From Candidatus Zixiibacteriota bacterium (GTDB lineage Bacteria > Zixibacteria > MSB-5A5 > GN15 > JACZUZ01), in assembly GCA_022563625.1 (NCBI GenBank), contig JADFNA010000164.1, positions 1 to 5,195 of the forward strand: a DNA stretch of 5,195 bases. The letters are read 5' to 3'. Below the pieces are notes generated by a model, which worked only from the letters and a program-made list of their open reading frames with translations, did not search any database and was not told where the DNA came from. Each line of letters begins with the position of its first letter. Position 1 is the stretch's first letter. The position numbers and the translations under genes were made by a program. Below are positions 1 to 4,438 of this stretch, one piece after another.

Positions 1-58
1 GGGGCGTCACTTGTGTACGTCGTCAAGAGATATGTTACAGTCGTTATCATGACCTAAG
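1..58 (-). mobile_element. Probable terminal region of a degraded IS481-like insertion sequence
   Basis: This is the non-coding stretch beyond the stop codon of the transposase remnant. The heptamer GTTACAG occurs at 34-40 and again at 58-64, 24 bp apart in the same orientation. Short repeated motifs of this kind are usual in IS termini, where the transposase binds. The outer end of the element cannot be placed because the window begins here and no matching inverted repeat is visible elsewhere. The assignment rests mainly on the adjacent transposase tail. Confidence 0.4.
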
Positions 59-271
59 TTACAGTTGATTCGGGTGTTTGTCGGTCATCAGGGGTGTTGA
101 TCTCCTGGTTTGAAGGTTGATGGATCTGATATAGGTTCTACGATATCGGATCAACAGAGTTTGTTCTAGCCGTTGTATTGGGATCCGTTCCCCGGCCAGC
201 GCTTCACAGACGAAGAGTCTCTGTCTGTTGTAGTCCAGGCAGCCCTGACTGTTGTGCCGCCGAATCTCATG
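59..271 (-). pseudogene. C-terminal remnant of an IS481-like (DDE integrase-type) transposase
   Basis: On the minus strand an open frame of 70 codons runs from 271 to a TAA at 61-59. It has no start codon of its own and begins inside the preceding ispE fragment in a different frame. The segment RLFVCEALAGERI, followed by a stretch resembling LLIRYRRTYIRSINLQT, fits the small post-catalytic C-terminal domain of IS481-type transposases. In those proteins a pattern like 'G-x-I-x-(6)-IFVSEAL-x-GE' precedes a short beta-rich tail. The catalytic DDE core is absent, so the fragment cannot transpose. It most likely marks an insertion followed by deletion at the ispE locus. The family call is from pattern recognition only; a different DDE transposase family is possible. 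Confidence 0.55.
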
Positions 272-348
272 CCCCCATCGGCCCGCCTGTTTCCGACACG
301 CAGCGCCAGGTTAATCTTCGCTGGCGCTTTGAGTGATATGCTATTCAT
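272..348 (-). pseudogene. ispE: 5' fragment of ispE (4-diphosphocytidyl-2-C-methyl-D-erythritol kinase)
   Basis: Translation from the ATG at 348-346 gives MNSISLKAPAKINLALRV followed by GNRRADGG. The APAKINL-x-L-x-V-(x)-R-x-DG signature is the N-terminal hallmark of IspE, the GHMP-type kinase of the MEP isoprenoid pathway. Only about 25 residues of a protein normally near 280-300 residues are present. After the DG the frame departs from the family; a HEI triplet reminiscent of the family's DGYHEI lies one base out of frame, beginning at 271, followed by transposase-like sequence. The ATP-binding GLGGGSSNAA-type motif and all later parts are missing. It is non-functional as it stands. MEP-pathway bacteria need IspE, so an intact copy probably exists elsewhere and this may be a duplicated or transferred scrap. 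Confidence 0.68.
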
Positions 349-489
349 GAGCTTTTTCTCGAATCAGCGAATTTTTTTGTCCTTTCAAGCTCAAGAGGTG
401 TTTCCATTGACCTCGAACAAACTACTCTTTCACAAGGAATACTTCCAGAACCTCCCTGATCGAACACCAGTATTTTGTTGATGGTCGTG

Positions 490-507
490 GTCACAAAATT
501 CTGTGAC
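490..507. repeat. Imperfect 18-bp palindrome adjoining palindrome P1
   Basis: GTCACA at 490-495 pairs with TGTGAC at 502-507 around AAATTC, with one further mismatch inside. It lies immediately next to P1 (508-537), giving almost 50 bases of continuous dyad symmetry. Its sequence is unrelated to the P1-P3 core. It could be a separate protein-binding site or chance; AT-rich DNA produces short palindromes fairly often. Confidence 0.5.
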
Positions 508-537
508 TCACTATGTAGTATATATACTACATAGTGA
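508..537. repeat. Perfect 30-bp palindrome P1 (shared 20-bp core)
   Basis: Bases 508-522 are the exact reverse complement of 523-537. The central 20 bp (513-532) read ATGTAGTATATATACTACAT, identical to the cores of P2 and P3. The 5-bp arms (TCACT/AGTGA) are unique to this copy. Its centre lies 176 bp from that of P2. It is probably a dimeric DNA-binding site or a hairpin belonging to the control region of the downstream AbiEi-family gene; AbiEi proteins studied elsewhere repress their own promoter through inverted repeats. Confidence 0.95.
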
Positions 538-680
538 ACTGTAGAGTAATCCCAACATCTATGTATCTCCTTGAACTAGAACAAATTATCATCGTATCCC
601 GGCTAATGCATAATCAATTTAGTAAGCACATATAACATAAGCAGTTAGTCGCTAATCTCTCGTGATTTTACTTGCTCTAG

Positions 681-716
681 TACAAGCCATGTAGTATATA
701 TACTACATGGCTTGTA
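681..716. repeat. Perfect 36-bp palindrome P2 (shared 20-bp core)
   Basis: Bases 681-698 are the exact reverse complement of 699-716. The core at 689-708 is identical to that of P1 and P3, while the 8-bp arms (TACAAGCC/GGCTTGTA) differ from both yet remain perfectly complementary. This copy ends about 26 bp upstream of a TTGACG hexamer that may be the -35 box of the antitoxin promoter, a suitable place for a repressor or activator. The central TATATATA would melt easily, so cruciform extrusion is also conceivable. Confidence 0.96.
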
Positions 717-742
717 ATTGTTTGCATGAACCTCAGGGAATT

Positions 743-778
743 TTGACGGTAACTAAATGGTATCCAATATGTTATAGC
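743..778 (+). promoter_or_regulatory. Candidate promoter for the AbiEi-family antitoxin gene
   Basis: TTGACG at 743-748 matches five of six bases of a sigma70 -35 box. No good -10 box stands at standard spacing (CAATAT at 765-770 is a poor match), but TGTTATAGC at 770-778 resembles an extended -10 element (TG-n-TATA). Transcription from it would start near 785, between palindromes P2 and P3, placing P3 entirely in the 5' leader of the antitoxin transcript. The call rests on base matching alone. Confidence 0.35.
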
Positions 779-800
779 ATAAATTGATTTCGGTGATCAA

Positions 801-834
801 GATGGCGATGTAGTATATATACTACATCGCCATC
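801..834. repeat. Perfect 34-bp palindrome P3 (shared 20-bp core) next to the antitoxin start
   Basis: Bases 801-817 are the exact reverse complement of 818-834. The core at 808-827 is identical to P1 and P2; the 7-bp arms (GATGGCG/CGCCATC) are unique. Its centre is 119 bp from that of P2. It ends only 8 bp before the ATG at 843, so in the transcript it would form a 17-bp stem covering the position where a ribosome binding site normally lies. This suggests control of translation initiation, repressor binding close to the start, or both. Confidence 0.96.
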
Positions 835-842
835 GACACAAA

Positions 843-1715
843 ATGATGAAACCATCACTAGACAAAGCAAAACACCAACTTCTCAGAATTTTCGCAGAAA
901 TGCCTCCAGTTCTTATGCAAAAGGACTTCAAGGGTATACTGGAGAAATACAGAGGCGACCTGAATCTTCCAAGTACTCTACGTCCTGATGCGTTCATTAG
1001 GTACTGTTGCTTGCTCATGAAATTCAAAAGAGCAGAATTCAAATTTCCAAGCCGAGTAGAAGTACGATTCTACCGTCCCGAAACTCCACTTCTCCTGTTA
1101 GTTAACTCCATCAAGAAGGGCGCATACTTTTCCCACTACACTGCACTCCAAATTCATGATCTAACAGAACAAATCCCAAAAACGATCTTTCTTAACAAAG
1201 AGCAATCAATCAAGCCCAAACCCGCCGGATCATTAGAGCAAGCGAACCTCAATCAAGCATTCTCACGAAACCAAAGAATCTCACGAAACATTGCTACTTA
1301 CCAAGGAACAGACATTTGTGTACTTTCTGGTAAGAACACCAATAACTTGGCAGTAGTTAGCTTCTCCATCACTGAAGAATCCTCAATAATGGTTACGAAT
1401 GTTGAGAGGACTCTGATAGACATAGTAGTTCGTCCATATTACTCTGGGGGCGTGTACGAAGTGTTGAAGGCGTTTCGATTGGCGTCTGAGAAAGTATCTA
1501 TAAATGCATTGGTATCAACATTGAAAAAACTCGACTATATTTACCCCTACCACCAGGCAATTGGATTTTACCTTACAAGAGCCGAATGCTACAGCGATAA
1601 ACAGATCAGGCTCTTGAAGAAACTACCCATGCAATATGACTTCTATCTCTTCCATGGAATTAAGCAGAAGGACTATTCAGAAGAGTGGCGCCTATTCTTT
1701 CCAAAGGGGTTCTAG
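843..1715 (+). CDS. AbiEi-family antitoxin of a type IV toxin-antitoxin system
   Basis: A 290-residue protein with family landmarks: an N-terminal ~80-residue segment with FAEMPPVLMQKDF (about 17-29), probably the winged-helix DNA-binding part; KKGAYFSHYTALQIHDLTEQIPKT (91-114, the 'YxSHxTAxxIHxLT' signature of AbiEi-like proteins); TNVERTLIDIVVRP (185-198); SGGVYEVLKAF (201-211); LDYIYPYHQAIGFYL (230-244); and a C-terminal WRLFFPKG (282-289). Family members bind inverted repeats at their own promoter through the N-terminal domain and counteract the paired nucleotidyltransferase toxin through the C-terminal domain. Two adjacent ATG codons (843, 846) are possible starts. Neither has a Shine-Dalgarno sequence, because palindrome P3 ends 8 bp upstream. 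The gene overlaps the toxin gene tail to tail by 24 bp, instead of preceding it on the same strand. Homology is from recognition of conserved blocks; function here is inferred. Confidence 0.87.
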   Translation: MMKPSLDKAKHQLLRIFAEMPPVLMQKDFKGILEKYRGDLNLPSTLRPDAFIRYCCLLMKFKRAEFKFPSRVEVRFYRPETPLLLLVNSIKKGAYFSHYTALQIHDLTEQIPKTIFLNKEQSIKPKPAGSLEQANLNQAFSRNQRISRNIATYQGTDICVLSGKNTNNLAVVSFSITEESSIMVTNVERTLIDIVVRPYYSGGVYEVLKAFRLASEKVSINALVSTLKKLDYIYPYHQAIGFYLTRAECYSDKQIRLLKKLPMQYDFYLFHGIKQKDYSEEWRLFFPKGF

Positions 1716-2573
1716 TTTTTTGCATATCTCATCAACATAGTCAAAGTAATAACTCAACGGTTTAAGTTCGGACCTGTTTCTTACGGATTGCTCGAGAGAA
1801 GGATAGTCCGCTTCATGCAATTCCTTCATTTCTCCAATGTGATTTAGAAGCTGGAGTGGTACTTGCTTCGCCGCGAACACAACCTTAATTAGTTCCATTG
1901 TCTCATTATCTGTAACATCCACACGCAGCCCCTCCACTATTCTATAAATGTCGAAGAAATCACGCGCTCGACCCGTGCGGTGCCCTGAGTCAACTATGGC
2001 CCGATATGCTGGTAGCTGCTGACAGATAGCACGTAGCTTTTCAGCAAAAAGCATTGCTGGGCTGTAGACGTATATCGTGTATCCGTCAAAATCTCTCTCT
2101 TCTTTCTTGGCGCAGAATTCACATTTGCTTATCTCTACTTTAATAGTTGGACTTAGTCCAAAGGCAAGAGCGTGATTACGAAGCGCTGCGATATTACCTT
2201 GGTATTTGGAGTAACTATCCGAATTTACAACCTTGAATGTAATGTTATATCCACCCCAAAACTTTAGCTTACTAGAGTGATGCTGTTCTGGTTGCGGAAC
2301 TTCTTGAAAATTGAAATCAATTATGCGCAGATCGTGTTCCCGAAATGTCGCATCAATTCCAGCTTCAAGCCTATCTCTAATCTCTTGAATTTCGCTGGGA
2401 TCGAAGTCATTTTCTATTGAGAAATCAAAATCTATTGATGCGCGCTCAGACAAACCGTGGACGATATCCAGGGCGTTTCCGCCTTTCAACACCAACCTTT
2501 CTAAAAGATTATCATCTCGAAACATGGCCTGGATGACAATCCTCTTCAAATTGCTGAGCTGTTCTGTGTCCAT
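1692..2573 (-). CDS. AbiEii/AbiGii-family nucleotidyltransferase toxin
   Basis: A 293-residue protein counted from the ATG at 2573-2571. Nucleotidyltransferase motifs appear in order: LVLKGGNALDIV (28-38) with R44 and ASIDFDFS (45-52), the GG...S-x-D-x-D metal/nucleotide site; TIKVEIS (143-149); SPAMLFAEKLRAI (171-183); and RARDFFDIYRI (202-212). These match motifs I-IV of the AbiEii/DUF1814 superfamily. Characterised members transfer nucleotides onto cellular targets, and related MenT toxins modify tRNA acceptor ends; the substrate here is unknown. C151 and C154 form a CxxC pair that could bind metal. A TTG start at 2606 would add 11 residues (MLLLHFFLSCI), but MDTEQLSNLKRIVI is the typical N-terminus of close relatives, so the ATG is preferred. 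No clear SD precedes either. Unusually, the gene is convergent with its antitoxin. All key motifs are intact, so an active toxin is plausible. Confidence 0.92.
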   Translation of the reverse strand: MDTEQLSNLKRIVIQAMFRDDNLLERLVLKGGNALDIVHGLSERASIDFDFSIENDFDPSEIQEIRDRLEAGIDATFREHDLRIIDFNFQEVPQPEQHHSSKLKFWGGYNITFKVVNSDSYSKYQGNIAALRNHALAFGLSPTIKVEISKCEFCAKKEERDFDGYTIYVYSPAMLFAEKLRAICQQLPAYRAIVDSGHRTGRARDFFDIYRIVEGLRVDVTDNETMELIKVVFAAKQVPLQLLNHIGEMKELHEADYPSLEQSVRNRSELKPLSYYFDYVDEICKKLEPLWKE

Positions 2574-2651
2574 AATGCAAGATAAGAAAAAATGCAGTAA
2601 CAACAAAGATTTAGACTTACCTTTTGTTGGATCAAGAAACGGGCCGGGTGG

Positions 2652-2670
2652 CCTGCCCCTCTGGGACAGG
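2652..2670 (-). repeat. GC-rich hairpin upstream of the toxin gene
   Basis: On the minus strand the sequence reads CCTGTCCC-AGA-GGGGCAGG: an 8-bp stem with one U-G wobble and a 3-base loop as RNA. As + strand RNA the same site would contain a C-A mismatch, so the structure favours transcripts running toward the toxin gene. It lies about 80 bp upstream of the toxin ATG and stands out against AT-rich surroundings. It could be a leader hairpin, a terminator-like element without a T tract, or a small dispersed repeat. Confidence 0.5.
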
Positions 2671-2710
2671 TTTCTAATACAACTCTACTCTTGTTAACTG
2701 AAGTGTTTCT

Positions 2711-2960
2711 GATTCCCCCAAAAATCCTACAAAACCCCACCTAAATCACCCACACGCCATATATGATGAAACAACAACTCACACACACAGCCAAAACACG
2801 CGCCACACCTGTATCCAACATCCTGAGAGAACAAGCGCCCCCGCATGTAACGAAATAGGGAAAAAGAACCCAATTCTCCGCAACCCTCGCGAACAGATGA
2901 ACTTACCGCAATCTAACCCACCAATCGTTGACATAAAGACAACACAAACAACATCGAACA
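2711..2960. other. Strongly A/C-biased non-coding tract
   Basis: A direct count over these 250 bases gives A 101, C 86, G 30 and T 33, so A+C make up about 75% of the + strand. No open frame with coding character is visible on either strand. The bias would leave a + strand transcript largely unable to fold, and a minus strand transcript would be G/U-rich. It may reflect a transferred fragment, a long unstructured leader, or a tract shaped by strand-biased mutation. Confidence 0.7.
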
Positions 2961-2989
2961 CGCGACTGACGGCCCTGAAATCAGGGTTC

Positions 2990-3043
2990 AATAAGCAGAT
3001 CGCCGCGTCGTCCGGCTAGCGCCGGACTCCTCGCAATGACAAT
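2990..3043. repeat. REP/MITE-like intergenic hairpin repeat
   Basis: Read on the minus strand, the sequence begins GTCATTGCGAGGAG and ends GCGATCTGCTT, flanking a GTCCGGC-TAGC-GCCGGAC-type hairpin (stem 3010-3016 with 3021-3027, loop 3017-3020). 'CATTGCGAGGAG ... CGACG.(G)GCAATCT' repeats are widespread in intergenic DNA of many environmental bacteria, usually in numerous copies per genome. Only one copy lies in this window, so its repeated nature is inferred from resemblance. It separates the A/C-rich tract from the arginine deiminase promoter region. Confidence 0.72.
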
Positions 3044-3066
3044 TGAGGGGATTCTCAACCGGCGCC

Positions 3067-3094
3067 TTGCCAGCCATTTATAGAGGCTTATATT
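3067..3094 (+). promoter_or_regulatory. Candidate sigma70-type promoter for the arginine deiminase gene
   Basis: TTGCCA at 3067-3072 (five of six matches to TTGACA) and TATATT at 3089-3094 (five of six to TATAAT) are separated by 16 bp. Transcription would start near 3101, giving a leader of about 80 bases that contains the 11-bp tandem repeats. No other pair upstream of this gene fits as well. Confidence 0.45.
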
Positions 3095-3124
3095 CGGGCG
3101 GGCCTGAAGACACTCGGCCAAGAG

Positions 3125-3169
3125 AGTAATTTGCCAGTAATTTGCCAGTAATTTGACCGTAATTTGAAA
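3125..3169 (+). repeat. 11-bp tandem repeat (AGTAATTTGCC) before the arginine deiminase gene
   Basis: AGTAATTTGCC occurs at 3125-3135 and 3136-3146, followed by the variants AGTAATTTGACC (3147-3158) and GTAATTTGAAA (3159-3169). AATTTG therefore recurs about once per helical turn on the same face of the DNA. It ends 12 bp before the presumed GTG start. It may be an array of protein-binding half-sites or simple slippage. Stops in the tandem units close the reading frame upstream at 3149-3151. Confidence 0.85.
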
Positions 3170-3181
3170 GTTGAATTGATA

Positions 3182-4438
3182 GTGGATTTGAAAAAAGCAG
3201 CCACCGGCGGAATCATTTCTGAGTACGACCGCTTGGAGCGGGTCATCATACACTTGCCCGGGCGTGAATGGGAGATGGTGCCGCTGGAGCCGAACATGGC
3301 CGAAAAATACCTTGTCGAGGACATCCTGTATCTCAAACATGCGCGCGAAGACCACATAGACTTCACCAACTGTCTGGCGCATATCACCGGCCCGGACGGC
3401 GTTATTGAATTTGCAGATTTACTTTCGGATGTATTGCAAGATTCCGTTACCCGCGCGGAGCTGCTGGCCGAGGTCGCGATCATGGAAAACCTTCCGGCTG
3501 GCGCTCGAAAGACATTCGAGGCGCTTGACGTTGGACCCGCGGAACTTGCGCAAGTTCTGATTAGCGGCTCCGGCCAGGAAGTTTCAACAGGGGCGCTGCC
3601 AACGCACGAGCGGTATTTCCCGCCGGCGCCGAATATTCTGTTTACACGTGACATCGGCGCCTGCATTGGCGATACCGTCATTCTGTCTCATCCGGCGCGG
3701 CCGGTGCGCCGCCGCGAGGGGCTTCTGGCGCGTTTTGTGTTTGAACGACACGCGCTTTTCAGCGGGCTTAAAGTGATTGATATTCTCGATGGAATTGACG
3801 GGACCGCAGAAGAGGCATATACCATTGAGGGTGGCGATATTCTGGCCCTTGATAATCAGACAGTCATTATTGGCAGCGGCGAGCGAAGCAGTCCCAACGG
3901 AGTGAAAACGCTTACCGAACGCTTGCTGGGCGAGAGCGGCATCAAGCGGGTGATCGTCGTCTCAATTCCCGCTGACCGCGCGACAATGCATCTGGACACC
4001 GTTTTTACTATTATCGGTCCTGAAGACTGTGTCTATTTTCCGCCGCTGTTTGAGGACACTCCCGCAGGGGCTCCCGCGCGCGCAGTGACATATGAACGGG
4101 TAAACGGAAAGGTGGCGGAAGTTGATAAATCCGATGCCGGACTTTTTGCGGCTCTGGGGCGCATTGGATACAACTTTCCGACGCGCATAAAATGCGGCGG
4201 TGATTCGCCGCTGCATCAAACACGTGAACAGTGGACCGACGGGGCGAATTTGTTCGCAGTCAAAGAGACGGTTGCCTTCGTCTATGAGCGCAATCGGGAA
4301 ACAACGCGCGAATTCGAAAACGCAGGTTATCAAATTGTCAGCGCCAGGCAGTTTCTGGCATGTGATCCGCAGACAGTCTCACGTACACTGGTGACAATCA
4401 GTGGCGCTGAACTCTCGCGCGGCCGGGGAGGAGCGCGC
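3182..4438 (+). CDS. arcA: Arginine deiminase, truncated at its catalytic cysteine
   Basis: This reads as arginine deiminase (L-arginine + H2O to L-citrulline + NH3), the first enzyme of the arginine deiminase energy pathway, cytosolic. Family blocks appear in order: YDRLERVIIHLPGRE (15-29), APNILFTRD (149-157, Asp157), IEGGDI (215-220, Glu216), MHLDTVFT (269-276, His270 and Asp272), an extended region ending KCGG (337-340), WTDGANLFAV (351-360) and ELSRGRGGAR (410-419). These supply the guanidinium-binding and acid/base residues. The nucleophilic Cys expected right after GRGGAR (as in GRGG-x-(R/H)-C-M) is missing: from about 4436 the sequence switches to an unrelated GC-rich gene. The frame then stays open to the end of the window, encoding a nonsense Arg/Gly/Pro-rich tail. 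The GTG at 3182 is the likeliest start, giving 14 residues before the first conserved block, but no SD is seen. As it stands the product would be inactive. Confidence 0.9.

Larger units (their letters stand above)
349..842. other. Non-coding AT-rich control region upstream of the antitoxin gene
   Basis: No credible gene is seen on either strand in these 494 bases. The first ~130 bases are the presumed upstream flank of the broken ispE gene. From about 481 the region becomes AT-rich and carries an imperfect palindrome (490-507), three related perfect palindromes (508-537, 681-716, 801-834) and a possible promoter near 743-778. In the reading frame of the downstream antitoxin, a stop at 780-782 is followed by open codons without a standard start until 843, so the leader does not hide an N-terminal extension with an ordinary start codon. 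Confidence 0.7.
2574..3181. other. Non-coding mosaic between the toxin gene and the arginine deiminase gene
   Basis: I see no convincing gene on either strand in these 608 bases. Toxin-proximal DNA (2574-2640) is AT-rich. A GC-rich island with a hairpin follows at about 2640-2672, then a strongly A/C-biased stretch (2711-2960), a short dyad CCCTGA-AA-TCAGGG at 2973-2986, a REP/MITE-like hairpin repeat, a candidate promoter and an 11-bp tandem repeat before the arginine deiminase gene. The region looks like several inserts and scars joined together. Confidence 0.6.

Noticed and set aside
173..481. Plus-strand open frame of 102 codons across the ispE/transposase remnant
   Set aside because: It lies opposite recognisable minus-strand gene fragments and its translation shows no family resemblance.
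508..834. Palindromes as a CRISPR array
   Set aside because: Only three units, with unequal spacing (centres 176 and 119 bp apart), perfect dyad symmetry, no uniform spacer length and no cas gene in the window.
508..834. Palindromes as protelomerase (hairpin telomere) sites or as transposon insertions with target duplications
   Set aside because: Three nearby copies and no protelomerase gene argue against telomere sites. Target duplications would leave direct repeats at the flanks, whereas here the flanks are inverted.
1700..1725. Rho-independent terminator at the antitoxin 3' end
   Set aside because: There is a T run (1716-1721) but no stable stem before it.
2711..2760. G-quadruplex on the minus strand from the GGGG and GGGGG runs
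   Set aside because: Only three tracts of three or more G lie close together and the loops are too long for the usual four-tract pattern.
2973..2986. Terminator at the CCCTGA-AA-TCAGGG dyad
   Set aside because: The stem is 6 bp with a 2-base loop that cannot close properly, and no T tract follows on either strand.
3088..3681. Minus-strand open frame of 197 codons
   Set aside because: It is an antisense shadow of the arginine deiminase, whose + strand translation is clearly conserved; the minus frame is Ser/Arg-rich without motifs.
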